This document shows positions 20,833 through 28,947 of a DNA stretch of 64,000 nucleotides, piece by piece. Positions within the stretch are counted from its first letter, which is position 1; every line of letters starts with the position of its first letter. Under the pieces are notes generated by a model that was not told the DNA's origin, made no database searches, and was given only the letters and a program-made list of their open reading frames with translations. The position numbers were made by a program, and so were the translations under genes. This DNA is from an uncultured Cellulomonas sp. (GTDB lineage Bacteria; Actinomycetota; Actinomycetes; Actinomycetales; Cellulomonadaceae): NCBI RefSeq assembly GCF_947494015.1, contig NZ_CANLTL010000006.1, forward strand, positions 1 to 64,000, read 5' to 3'.

Positions 20833-21336
20833 ATGTTCGACACCATCGCAGGACTGCCGCTGCACGTGCTGGTCGTGCACGCGACGGAGGTCATCGTTCC
20901 CGCAGCAGCGCTCGCCGTCCTGCTCGCTGCCCTCTGGCCGCGCTTCCGCCGGTGGGCGACGTACGCCCCCGCGGCACTGGCCGTCGCCGGCCTGGTCCTC
21001 GTGCCGCTGTCCACCGAATCCGGGGAGGCACTGGAAGGACGGGTGGGCGAGAGCGAGCTGGTGGAGGTGCACGCGCATCTGGCGGACGGACTGCTGCCCT
21101 GGGCCGCGGGCCTCGCTCTGGTCGCACTCGCTCTGCTGTGGTGGTCCCGCCGCGAGGTACGGCGCGACGCGGGGACGGCGCCCCGCTGGATCGCGGCTGC
21201 GCTCGTGGCGGCGGCCCTGACGACGGCGACCGGCACCGCTGTCGAAGCCGTGCGCGTCGGGCACAGCGGTGCGGCCGCGGTGTGGTCCGCCACCGTCCAG
21301 TCGACGAGCCCGGCGCCCGGTGACGACGACGACTGA
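20833..21336 (+). CDS. DUF2231-like membrane protein
   Basis: A 167-aa protein with four hydrophobic helices (about 8-30, 38-57, 80-100, 118-137). It begins with the family-like LPLHVLVVHATEVIVPAAAL and has a conserved-looking HAHLADGLLPWAAGL after helix 2. This arrangement matches DUF2231, a membrane family of unknown function, sometimes heme-linked. ATG at 20833 follows CGGAGGAGGACG, a strong ribosome binding site. The C-terminal tail is Ser/Asp-rich. Confidence 0.78.
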   Translation: MFDTIAGLPLHVLVVHATEVIVPAAALAVLLAALWPRFRRWATYAPAALAVAGLVLVPLSTESGEALEGRVGESELVEVHAHLADGLLPWAAGLALVALALLWWSRREVRRDAGTAPRWIAAALVAAALTTATGTAVEAVRVGHSGAAAVWSATVQSTSPAPGDDDD

Positions 21337-21407
21337 CCCGTCCCGCCTGCGGCGCCCACCTCCGGCACCGCCGCCCGACCCCGGGACATGGTCGGTGACC
21401 GGTCCGA

Positions 21408-23261
21408 TCAGCCGGCCAGGGTGGACGCGGGCACCGGTGTCGCCATCTCGACCTCGGCGGCCGGCAGCGGGCGCGCGTACAGGTAGCCCTGCGCCCGGGC
21501 GCAGCGCAGGTCGCGCAGGATCGTCGCCTGCTGCTCGGTCTCCACGCCCTCGGCGACCACGTCGAGGTGCAGGCTGCGGGCCAGCTCGATGATCGAGGAC
21601 ACCAGCGTCGTCGCGGTGCCTCCGGTGCCCAGGTCGCTGACGAAGGACCGGTCGATCTTGACGGTGTCGACCGGCAGCCGCCGCAGGTAGGACAGGCTCG
21701 AGTAGCCGGTGCCGAAGTCGTCGATGGCGATCCGGACGCCCAGCGCACGCAGCCGGGTCAGCCGCTCGGTGACGGCGTCGACGTCACGCACCAGGACGCC
21801 CTCGGTGATCTCCAGGGTCAGCCGGCGCGCCGGCAGCCCGCTGGTGGCCAGGGCGTCCGCGACCAGGGTCAGGACGTCGTCGTCGGCCAGCTGGTGCGGG
21901 GACAGGTTGACCGCGACGTCCACCGGCACCCCGGTCAGCTCGGACCAGTCGGCCGCCTGCCGGGTCGCGGTGCGCAGCACCCACGCGCCGATCGGCACGA
22001 TGTGGCCCCCCTCCTCCGCCAGCGGGATGAAGACGTCCGGCGGCACCGGCCCACGGGTGGGGTGGTGCCAGCGCAGCAGCGCCTCGTAGCCCGACGCGCT
22101 GCCCCCGCTGAGCGCGACCGTCGGCTGGTAGTAGACCTCGAGCTGGTCGTCGGCGAGCGCCCGGCCGAGGTCCGCGGTGAGGTCGGCCTTGTCCCGGATC
22201 GCCCGGTCCATGCCGTCGGCGTAGACCACGACCTGGTTCTTGCCGGTCGCCTTGGCCAGGTACATCGCCAGGTCGGCGTTGCGCAGCAGCGACTCCACCG
22301 ACGCGTGCGGGTCGCCGCCGGGGTCCGCGATGCCGACGCTGCCCGTGACCACCAGGAGCCGTCCGTCGACGTGCACGGGGTCGACGAGTGCCCGCAGCAC
22401 GCGCTGGGCGACGGCGCGGGCGGTGTCCGGCTCGCCCTGCACGAGCAGCGCGAACTCGTCGCCGCCGAGGCGCGCGACGAGGTCGACGCCCCGCACGCAC
22501 CCGCGCAGCCGGTCCGCCACGCCCTGCAGCAGGTGGTCGCCCACGCTGTGCCCCATCGAGTCGTTGACGTCCTTGAAGTCGTCGAGGTCGATGAACAGCA
22601 CGCTGACCGGCGTGCCACGCCGCAGCGCGGTCGCCAGCGTCTCGCGCAGGAACGTGCGGTTGGCCAGCCCGGTGAGGGCGTCGCGCAGCCCCTGCTGCTC
22701 GTTGAGCCGCCAGGCGGCGAGATGGGCCAGGCTCGCGGCGAGGATGAAGCTGCCGTGGATGGCGGCCCACACCAGCGGGGCGTGCAGGTCGGCGGCGTGG
22801 CCGTAGACGGCGTGCGGGTGCATCGACCCGACGATGCCGTGGTGCAGCAGGACCATCGCCAGGCCGACGCCGAACGGCACCCAGTCCTGGTACAGCGCCA
22901 CGACCCCGACCATGACGAAGAAGTGGAAGTGCATCTCGGTCAGCCCGCCGCACAGGTGCACGGCAGCCACCGAGGCGGTGAACAGGCTCACGCTGGCCGC
23001 GAACGCGCGCACCGTCCGCCGCTGCCGCCGCAGCACCGCGACGCCGAGCGGCGCGACGATGGCGCCGCTCCACAGCAGCGCCGCGGCCATCCCCTGACCG
23101 CTGACCACCGCGAAGATGCCGATCCCGGCCGCCTGCGCCACCGCGATCTGGACGATGGCGCGGTGGCGGCGGCGCCACACGTCGTCGGCCAGCATGCGCC
23201 CGGCGGGCAGCATGTGGCCCAGTCGCAGCCGCGCGAGGGCGGGGGGTACGGCTCGGCTCAT
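21408..23261 (-). CDS. Membrane-bound GGDEF-EAL cyclic-di-GMP enzyme
   Basis: A 617-aa protein with about six membrane helices in the first 190 residues, including a His-rich sensor segment (EMHFHFFVMVGVVALYQDW). Then a GGDEF domain (about 200-365) with intact LGGDEFALL and an upstream RGVD, spaced five residues away as a product-inhibition I-site. The EAL domain (about 370-617) has YEALLRW, LEITEG, IDDFGTGYSS, VKIDRSF and AEGVE. Both catalytic sites look complete, so it may make and degrade c-di-GMP. ATG at 23261 is chosen; the ORF-track extension to 23915 is not coding. Confidence 0.93.
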   Translation of the reverse strand: MSRAVPPALARLRLGHMLPAGRMLADDVWRRRHRAIVQIAVAQAAGIGIFAVVSGQGMAAALLWSGAIVAPLGVAVLRRQRRTVRAFAASVSLFTASVAAVHLCGGLTEMHFHFFVMVGVVALYQDWVPFGVGLAMVLLHHGIVGSMHPHAVYGHAADLHAPLVWAAIHGSFILAASLAHLAAWRLNEQQGLRDALTGLANRTFLRETLATALRRGTPVSVLFIDLDDFKDVNDSMGHSVGDHLLQGVADRLRGCVRGVDLVARLGGDEFALLVQGEPDTARAVAQRVLRALVDPVHVDGRLLVVTGSVGIADPGGDPHASVESLLRNADLAMYLAKATGKNQVVVYADGMDRAIRDKADLTADLGRALADDQLEVYYQPTVALSGGSASGYEALLRWHHPTRGPVPPDVFIPLAEEGGHIVPIGAWVLRTATRQAADWSELTGVPVDVAVNLSPHQLADDDVLTLVADALATSGLPARRLTLEITEGVLVRDVDAVTERLTRLRALGVRIAIDDFGTGYSSLSYLRRLPVDTVKIDRSFVSDLGTGGTATTLVSSIIELARSLHLDVVAEGVETEQQATILRDLRCARAQGYLYARPLPAAEVEMATPVPASTLAG

Positions 23262-23307
23262 GCCGGGCCCATCGGCCGCGATCGCGTCGCTGTGACGGCT
23301 CGGCACC

Positions 23308-25134
23308 TCACACCCGCGCCCGGGACGCCCGCACGAGCAGCGCACCGAGCAGGGCGAGACCGAGCGCGGACACCAGCAGGCCGGCCGGCTCCGACCCGGT
23401 CTGCGCCAGCGACGGCGCCGCGGACGGCGCAGCGGTGGTCGACGGCGCCAGGGCGGTCGCCCCAATCGAGCTGCCGCCCGCCGCGGCGGCCGTGAACGGC
23501 CTCGCGGTGCCCGACGGCGGCGCGGTGAGCACGGCGGAGCCGGTCCCCGGCTGCGACGCCGACGGGGCCGCCTGGGCGACCGGACCCGTGGTCGCGTCGT
23601 CGACGGACGCCGTCGAGACCCGCACGGGCAGCGCAGGGGTGGGTCGCGCGGGCCCGGCCACGACGGCCGCCGCGACGAGGCCGGCGGTCGCGGCGTCGGC
23701 GGCTGCGCCGGCGTCCTCGAGCACCAAGGCCGGGGTCGGTGCCGGCTCGGGGACGGGGACGGCCTCGGGGGGTGCGGTCGGAGCGCCGTCGACCCCCGGG
23801 GCGCGGCCGGTGGCAGCTCCGGTGACGTTTCCGGTGGCGACAGTCGGGGCGAACGTCGCGTCCGTCGTCTGACCGTAGGCGTCGACGACGCGGACGGTGG
23901 CGGGCGTCGCCGCACCGGTGAAGCCGCCGTCGGGGGCGAACCGCACGGCCGCCGCGACCGCGTCCACCGCGTAGACCCCCTCGCCGGGCACGACCACGGT
24001 GGGCGCCTCGGTGCCGCCCGCGTCCACCAGCGTCACCCGGCCGCCGTCGGGCACGGGGACGGTGACGACCTGGTGGAGGCCGGGCGCACCGGTGGTCTGC
24101 GTGCCGACCGCGAACGGCGCCGCGGGCAGCCCGACCGTCGGGCTCACGGTCACCCACCGGTCCTCGCCCGTGGCGTCGGTGACGGACACCAGGGCGGGCA
24201 TCGCGTCGCCGAGGAAGCCGGCGACCGGGCTGAACGTCACCGTGCCGGTGGTCGGGTCGAGGGCGTAGACGCCCTGCCCGTCGACGGTGACCGACGTGGC
24301 CGGTGCACCGTCCGCGCCGATCAGGGCGACACCTCCGCCGACCGGCGCGACGACCATCGTCACCTGCACGTCGGTCCCCACGCCCGACGTCGCCCGGGCG
24401 GACGGCGTCGCGCCGACGGGCACGACCGTGGCGGTGTACACGCCGTCGGCGGCGCGACCCAGGGCGTCGACCCGGCGGACCGCCACCGCGGGGGCGTCCC
24501 CGAGCCAGTCCTGCCCGGGGGTGAACGTCAGCACCCCGGTGGACGGGTCGAGCGTCGTGGTGCCCGCGTCGGTGACCAGGGACGTCGCCGGCTCCCCCAG
24601 GGGGTCGAGGAGCGTGACCGCACCGCCGGGCGGCACGTCGAGCGGGACGACGGGGCTCTGCGGGGCCGTGCGCGGCCCGACGGAGCGGACGTCGAACGCC
24701 GCCGGGGCGGCCGGCGCGTGCACGTGCGCCGTGACGACCCCGCTCGCCGTCCCACCGTCGCGGTCGCGCAGCCGGTAGCCGACCGTCGCCGTGTCGCCGG
24801 CGACCCCGGGCGCGGGGGTGAAGGTGACGACCCCGCTGGCCGGGTCGAGCACGAAGTGCCCGCCGGGCACGTCGACCGCGTCGGCGGGCGCGCCGGCGGC
24901 GCCGACCAGCACGACCGAGCCGCCGACCGGGACGGGCGCGGCGACGGCCTGGGTCAGCGGCGCCACACCCGCCGAGGCGAGTGCGGGCGCCGGCTCCGCC
25001 GACGCGGAGGCGGCGGCAGCGGGCGCCGCGACCGCGGGCACGGTGCCGACCGCGAGGAAGCCGGCACCGAGCGCGGCCACCGCCAGCAGGCGGCGTCGTG
25101 CACGCCGGGGGGACGGGGCACGGTCAGCGGTCAC
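23308..25134 (-). CDS. Surface protein with CshA-type repeats and LAQTG sorting signal
   Basis: A 608-aa exported protein. Residues 1-37 are a signal peptide (basic SPRRARRRL, hydrophobic core, AVAAP). Four imperfect repeats of about 95 residues share the pattern G-x-(Y/F)-x-LDP-x-(S/T)-G-x-VTF-(T/S)-P-x-x-G-F-x-G-D, as in VYALDPTTGTVTFSPVAGF, which resembles CshA fibril repeats; the fourth is degenerate. An Ala/Pro/Thr-rich linker (about 430-570) follows, then LAQTG, a hydrophobic helix and RASRARV, a class E-like sortase signal. GTG start with AGGAGG upstream. Likely a wall-anchored stalk or adhesin; no sortase gene is in the window. Confidence 0.85.
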   Translation of the reverse strand: MTADRAPSPRRARRRLLAVAALGAGFLAVGTVPAVAAPAAAASASAEPAPALASAGVAPLTQAVAAPVPVGGSVVLVGAAGAPADAVDVPGGHFVLDPASGVVTFTPAPGVAGDTATVGYRLRDRDGGTASGVVTAHVHAPAAPAAFDVRSVGPRTAPQSPVVPLDVPPGGAVTLLDPLGEPATSLVTDAGTTTLDPSTGVLTFTPGQDWLGDAPAVAVRRVDALGRAADGVYTATVVPVGATPSARATSGVGTDVQVTMVVAPVGGGVALIGADGAPATSVTVDGQGVYALDPTTGTVTFSPVAGFLGDAMPALVSVTDATGEDRWVTVSPTVGLPAAPFAVGTQTTGAPGLHQVVTVPVPDGGRVTLVDAGGTEAPTVVVPGEGVYAVDAVAAAVRFAPDGGFTGAATPATVRVVDAYGQTTDATFAPTVATGNVTGAATGRAPGVDGAPTAPPEAVPVPEPAPTPALVLEDAGAAADAATAGLVAAAVVAGPARPTPALPVRVSTASVDDATTGPVAQAAPSASQPGTGSAVLTAPPSGTARPFTAAAAGGSSIGATALAPSTTAAPSAAPSLAQTGSEPAGLLVSALGLALLGALLVRASRARV

Positions 25135-25329
25135 GGGGGCTGCCTCCTGGTCGACGGCGCTCCCGACGGGCAGCGCTCACACCCTCGGCATCGGGCGATC
25201 CCGGGCCGGTCTGAACGGTCCGGCGGTCACGTCACCCGGGTGCCGGAGTGCGGCGGCCCGGTCCGCACGCATCCGGGGGAACCTGCGGAGCGGCCCGCAC
25301 CCGGCGGCGACGCGCACCGATGGGCAGGC

Positions 25330-25821
25330 ATGACCCTCAACCTCATCTGGTCCCAGACCTCCGCCGGCGTGCTGGGCGGCGCCACGGGCGCCGCACCGTG
25401 GACCCTGCCCGAGGACGTCGAGCACGTCCGGCGCCTGACCGCCGGGTGCCCGGTCCTCCTGAGCCGCGCCGCGTGGGACGCCCTGCCCGGGCCGCTGCGG
25501 CCGCTGCCCGACCCGGACACCATCGTGCTGACCCGCGACCGCGCGTGGTCCGCCGCCGGCGTCACGGTCGTCGCCGACGTCGACGCCGCCCTGACCGCGA
25601 CGGCCGGCCGCCGAACCTGGGTGCTCGGCGCCGGCCGGGACCACCCCGAGCTGCTCGCACTCGCCGACCGGGTGGAGATCACCGAGGTCGATCTCGACGT
25701 CCCCGGCGACGTCGTCGCGCCGGTGCTGGGGCACCGGGTGTGGTCGAGCGTGACCCAGGCGTGGCGGGTCTCGAGCAGCGGGGTGCAGTACCGGTTCGCG
25801 TCCTACCTGCGCGCGGCCTGA
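25330..25821 (+). CDS. Divergent dihydrofolate-reductase-like protein
   Basis: A 163-aa protein that aligns by eye with DHFR from end to end: LIWSQTSAGVLG, APWTLPEDVEHVRRLT (with the catalytic acidic residue), PLPDPDTIVLTRDRAW, TWVLGAG and the C-terminal VEITEVDLDVPGD and YRFASYLR. Two cofactor-binding motifs are altered: the usual MGRxTW is LLSRAAW, and the usual GGG-x-x-(Y/L) is GAGRDHPELL. It is also somewhat short. Could be a low-activity FolA or a paralogue. ATG at 25330; the long ORF-track extension is antisense to the surface protein. Confidence 0.75.
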   Translation: MTLNLIWSQTSAGVLGGATGAAPWTLPEDVEHVRRLTAGCPVLLSRAAWDALPGPLRPLPDPDTIVLTRDRAWSAAGVTVVADVDAALTATAGRRTWVLGAGRDHPELLALADRVEITEVDLDVPGDVVAPVLGHRVWSSVTQAWRVSSSGVQYRFASYLRAA

Positions 25822-25923
25822 CCTGTTCGCCGCTGTCTCTCGACGGCGGACCGACCGGCCCGAGGACGACGAAGGCTCCGATCGGCGTGGTACCGACCAG
25901 GGCCTCGAACCTGCTCAGATCTG

Positions 25924-25996
25924 TGCGCCCGAAGGGATTCGAACCCCCAACCTTCTGATCCGTAGTCAGATGCTCTATCCGTTGAGCTACGGGCGC
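25924..25996 (-). tRNA. tRNA-Arg(ACG)
   Basis: A 73-nt cloverleaf on the minus strand with acceptor stem GCGCCCG / CGGGCGC, TTCGAAT T-loop and anticodon loop CTACGGA, giving anticodon ACG. The discriminator is A and no CCA is encoded. It decodes CGN arginine codons, the main Arg set in this GC-rich genome. Confidence 0.97.
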
Positions 25997-26147
25997 GTGG
26001 CCTCACGGCCGCCGCCAACGATAGCGTCCCGGCGCCGCACGCCCAAACCGGGCGGCCGCCGACGGCCGTGGGGTGGGTCACGCAGCGACCCTCGGGAGCA
26101 CCGCGGGGCAGGCGCCGCGGAGTGGGCGCCGCGGAGCACAGACGACG

Positions 26148-26180
26148 ACGGCCCCGGCTCACAGAAGGAGCCGGGGCCGT
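26148..26180 (-). terminator. Hairpin terminator after tRNA-Ser(GCT)
   Basis: A perfect 13-bp stem (ACGGCCCCGGCTC and its complement) with a 7-nt loop lies seven bases beyond the 3' end of the minus-strand tRNA-Ser. It is a likely factor-independent terminator for the tRNA. Confidence 0.85.
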
Positions 26181-26186
26181 GCGATG

Positions 26187-26275
26187 CGGAGACGGTGGGA
26201 TTTGAACCCACGGAAGGGTTGCCCCTTCACGACCTTAGCAGGGTCGCGCACTAGACCTGGCTATGCGACGTCTCC
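26187..26275 (-). tRNA. tRNA-Ser(GCT)
   Basis: An 89-nt class II tRNA on the minus strand with acceptor GGAGACG / CGTCTCC, discriminator G typical of tRNA-Ser, a long variable arm (GTGAAGGGGCAACCCTTC) and anticodon loop CTGCTAA, giving GCT. Decodes AGC/AGU. No CCA is encoded. Confidence 0.97.
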
Positions 26276-26403
26276 AGGCTCGCACAGGCTACCCGCCCGG
26301 CGGACCGGCTCGCAAAGCGCGCACCGGTCGCCCGATGGGCCGCCCGTCCATTCCCAGCGACGGGCCGGACGGGTATGTTCGTGCGGCCTGCGAGGAGGTC
26401 ACC

Positions 26404-26907
26404 GTGCCCTACACCGTCATCACCATCCGCCCCGAGCACTGGGTCGAGTTCCGGGAGATCCGGCTGCGGATGCTGGCCGACACCCCGATCGCCTTCGGTG
26501 AGACGCTCGACCACGCGCGGGGCACCTCGGACGCGGGGTGGGTGGCACGGGTGGCCCGCGCGACGCAGCCCGACCGCACCGCCGTCGCCGCGGTGGACGA
26601 CGACGGCGCGTGGATCGGCACCATGAGCGCGTACCTGTCCGAGCCGGGCGTCGCCACGGTCGCGGCGGTGTGGGTCGACCCCGAGCACCGCGGCGGCGAG
26701 GCCGGCGTGACCGACCGGTTGATGGAGGCGCTGGTCGAGTGGGCCCGCACCACCGCTCGCGCCACGGCGATGCGGCTCACCGTCCACGAGGACAACGAGC
26801 GCGCCGCCGCCTACTTCGAGCGGGTCGGCTTTGCACCCACCGGCGAGACGCAGCCGTACGAGCTCGAGCCCGGCGGTTCGCTCCGCGTCATGCAGCGCGA
26901 CCTGTGA
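26404..26907 (+). CDS. GNAT family N-acetyltransferase
   Basis: A 167-aa GNAT with the acetyl-CoA site at VAAVWVDPEHRGGEAGVTDRLMEAL (V-x-P-x-x-R-G-x-G-like, the last Gly region being GGEAG) and a C-terminal LTVHEDNERAAAYFERVGFAPTGE signature. The substrate is unknown. GTG at 26404 follows GAGGAGG at ideal spacing. The ORF-track start at 26263 overlaps the tRNA and is wrong. Confidence 0.9.
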   Translation: MPYTVITIRPEHWVEFREIRLRMLADTPIAFGETLDHARGTSDAGWVARVARATQPDRTAVAAVDDDGAWIGTMSAYLSEPGVATVAAVWVDPEHRGGEAGVTDRLMEALVEWARTTARATAMRLTVHEDNERAAAYFERVGFAPTGETQPYELEPGGSLRVMQRDL

Positions 26908-26952
26908 CGGGCTGACCGGACATCCCGCCCCCGGTCGCCCGCGCGCGGCCCC

Positions 26953-27519
26953 TCACGGCATGGTGCGGATCGGCTCACCGTCGGTGCCCACGACCCACCA
27001 GACGTCGTTGACCGCCTGACCCGTCGTCTCCCCCGGCGCCGTGTCGTTCTGCCAGAGGTACAGCGGCCAGTCCCCGTAGGTCACCTGGGTGGTGCCGTCG
27101 GTCCGCTCCACCGTGCCGAGCAGGGAGTCGTCGAGCCCCTCGCCGACCGTCGCCTCGCCCTCGGTCAGCAGCGGGGGCCATGCCACCGCGCAGTCGTCGT
27201 AGCAGGTGCTCTCGCCCGTCTCGGCGTCGGGGTCGAACATGTACAGGGTCATCCCGTCGCCGTCCACCAGGACCTCGCCGAGGGACGTCGTCGCGGCGTC
27301 GACGGTTGCGGCGTCGCCGGCGGGCTCCGCGGCCTCGGTCGGCTCCTCGGTCGGCGTCTCGTCGTCCTCGGGCGGGCTCGGCGAGACGTCGGGCTGCTCC
27401 ACCGCGTCGCCGGGGGCGACGTCCGTGTCGCCGTCGTCGGCGCCGCTGCACCCGGCCAGCGCGACCAGTGCGATCCCCACCACCGCTGTGCGCCTCATCC
27501 GCATCCGCATCGTCGTCAC
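26953..27519 (-). CDS. Secreted lipoprotein, COG4315-type
   Basis: A 188-aa lipoprotein: Arg-rich start, hydrophobic core and lipobox LVALAGC (Cys near residue 24), then an acidic Pro/Glu-rich linker. Two copies of the PF03640-type motif follow, VLVDGDGMTLYMFDPD...TCYDDCAVAWPPLL and YGDWPLYLWQNDTAPGETTGQ. In this family the Cys pair sits in C-x3-C-x-x-x-WPP; function is unknown but members are often linked to redox or envelope stress. GTG 27519 is chosen because GGGGAA precedes it. It carries an ECF-type promoter beginning at the stop codon of the anti-sigma gene. Confidence 0.9.
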   Translation of the reverse strand: MTTMRMRMRRTAVVGIALVALAGCSGADDGDTDVAPGDAVEQPDVSPSPPEDDETPTEEPTEAAEPAGDAATVDAATTSLGEVLVDGDGMTLYMFDPDAETGESTCYDDCAVAWPPLLTEGEATVGEGLDDSLLGTVERTDGTTQVTYGDWPLYLWQNDTAPGETTGQAVNDVWWVVGTDGEPIRTMP

Positions 27520-27568
27520 CCGTTCCCCTGCCGCGCGGGCGCCCGGCCGGCGACCGCTCTCACCCGGG

Positions 27569-27596
27569 GACACGCGCAGGGAGGCGCCGTGGTTCA
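27569..27596 (-). promoter_or_regulatory. ECF (SigL-like) promoter for the lipoprotein gene
   Basis: On the minus strand TGAACC, 16 bases, CGTGTC. This exactly matches the SigL consensus of M. tuberculosis as I recall it (TGAACC-N16-18-CGTgtc). The TGA of the -35 box is also the stop codon of the anti-sigma gene. A near-identical motif precedes the sigma gene itself (28859-28886). Confidence 0.7.
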
Positions 27597-28334
27597 CCGT
27601 GCCGCGCGCAGCAGGACCGTCCCGTCCTCCGCGAGGACCTCGAGCCGGTCGATGTCCGGGGCGCGCACCGCGGTGGCGGCGTCGATCGTCAGCTCACGCC
27701 CCGCGACGGCGTTCCAGGTGGCCACCTGCTGGCTGGTCCCGGCGGTGTCGTGGACGACGAGCGAGTAGCGCAGCTGCTCACCGTCCGCGACGGTCGCCAG
27801 CTCCGGCGGGTAGGCGCACTCCAGCTCGATCTTGGTGCCCCAGGCGACCTCGCGCAGGCTCGCGCTGGCGGACAGCTCCGTGGCCCCCAGGGCGCTGAAG
27901 TCGACCTGGGCCGTGGGCGGCGGCGGCTCGTCACGGCCACCGGCGCCCGGCCCGAACCACGCCAGGGCGGCCACGACCAGCGCGGCCGCCGCGGTGGTCA
28001 GCGCGCTCGCCCAGCGCAGCGTCCGCACCCGCCGCTCGCGCCGGTCCTCGCGCTCACCGGCGTCGACCACCCGGGCCAGCACCGCCGAGGACGCCCCGGC
28101 GTCCGCGCCGTCGTCGTCGGCTGCGGTGACGTCGTCGAGGGACTCCACGACGTCGGCGGGAAGGCGCCGCAGCACTCCGGGCAGGCCGGCCAGCTCGGTG
28201 ACCGAGCGCGTGCACGCATCGCAGGTCTGCAGGTGCGCCTCGTAGCGCGCGCGCTCCTGCGGCGACAGCGCACCCAGGACGTAGGCCGCGTCGTCCATCT
28301 CGAACGGGTCCGGCGCGACGTCGGAGGTACTCAT
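27594..28334 (-). CDS. Membrane zinc-finger anti-sigma factor (RslA/RskA-like)
   Basis: A 246-aa single-pass protein. The N-terminal cytosolic ZAS domain (about 1-75) has MDDAAYVLGALSPQERARYEAHLQTCDACT with the H-x3-C-x2-C zinc motif. One membrane helix lies near 120-140 (WASALTTAAAALVVAALAWF), then an extracytoplasmic RskA-type domain (LREVAWGTKIELECAYP...). It should hold the co-encoded ECF sigma inactive until an envelope or oxidative signal. ATG at 28334 overlaps the sigma stop by 4 bp, so the two are translationally coupled. Confidence 0.94.
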   Translation of the reverse strand: MSTSDVAPDPFEMDDAAYVLGALSPQERARYEAHLQTCDACTRSVTELAGLPGVLRRLPADVVESLDDVTAADDDGADAGASSAVLARVVDAGEREDRRERRVRTLRWASALTTAAAALVVAALAWFGPGAGGRDEPPPPTAQVDFSALGATELSASASLREVAWGTKIELECAYPPELATVADGEQLRYSLVVHDTAGTSQQVATWNAVAGRELTIDAATAVRAPDIDRLEVLAEDGTVLLRAAR

Positions 28335-28840
28335 CCCACCACCCCCATCTCCTGGAGCACGAGCCGCAGCGCGCGCAGCGCGTAGTGCGTCCGTGACTTG
28401 ACCGTCCCGGCCGGGATCCCGAGCCGCTCCGCCGCGTCGCTGACGGACCGGCCCAGGAAGTAGCACTCGACGAGGACCTTGCGATGGTCCGCCGAAAGTC
28501 GCGCGAGCGCCTCCGCGACCAGCCAGGTCTGCAGCGCGTCGTCGGTCTCGTCGCGGCCGCCGTGGTCGGGCACCTCGCCGGTGGTCACCTCCAGACGCGT
28601 GCGGCTGGACCGCCAGTCGTCGATGACCAGGTTCCGGGCGACCGTGAACAGCCACGCCTGGCGGGCGTCGCGGTCGGCCTCGAGGACGCGCGACGAGCGC
28701 CAGGCCCGCAGCAGCGTCTCCTGCACGACGTCCTCGGCCCGCCCCCGGTCGCCGCCGGTCAGGCGCATGGCGTACCGCCACAGGGCGGGCCCGCACTCAC
28801 CGTGCAGGTCCCGCATCAGGTCCGCTCTGCTGGCCGCCAC
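28331..28840 (-). CDS. ECF-family RNA polymerase sigma factor (SigL/SigK-like)
   Basis: A 169-aa group 4 sigma factor: region 2 with AEDVVQETLLRAWRS and ARQAWLFTVARNLVIDDWR (about 35-77), region 4 with LSADHRKVLVECYFLGRSVSDAAERLGIPAGTVKSRTHYALRALR. The companion ZAS anti-sigma and the upstream TGAACG-N16-CGTGGT motif support the SigL-like group. GTG at 28840 has GGGAGGT upstream; ATG at 28816 is possible but would trim region 2. Likely autoregulated. Confidence 0.95.
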   Translation of the reverse strand: MAASRADLMRDLHGECGPALWRYAMRLTGGDRGRAEDVVQETLLRAWRSSRVLEADRDARQAWLFTVARNLVIDDWRSSRTRLEVTTGEVPDHGGRDETDDALQTWLVAEALARLSADHRKVLVECYFLGRSVSDAAERLGIPAGTVKSRTHYALRALRLVLQEMGVVG

Positions 28841-28858
28841 GCCGCACCTCCCGACCTG

Positions 28859-28886
28859 ACCACGAACGGCGGCGGCGTTCCGTTCA
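28859..28886 (-). promoter_or_regulatory. Putative autoregulatory ECF promoter of the sigma/anti-sigma operon
   Basis: On the minus strand TGAACG, 16 bases, CGTGGT, ending 18 bp before the sigma start codon. It shares spacing and nine of twelve bases with the lipoprotein promoter TGAACC-N16-CGTGTC. The short distance implies a leader of about 10-16 nt that contains the GGGAGGT ribosome binding site. Confidence 0.6.
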
Positions 28887-28947
28887 CCGCCGCGCTCACG
28901 CTAGGGCAGCGACGCCGTCCGTCACGGCCGAACGGCCCGGTGGCCGG

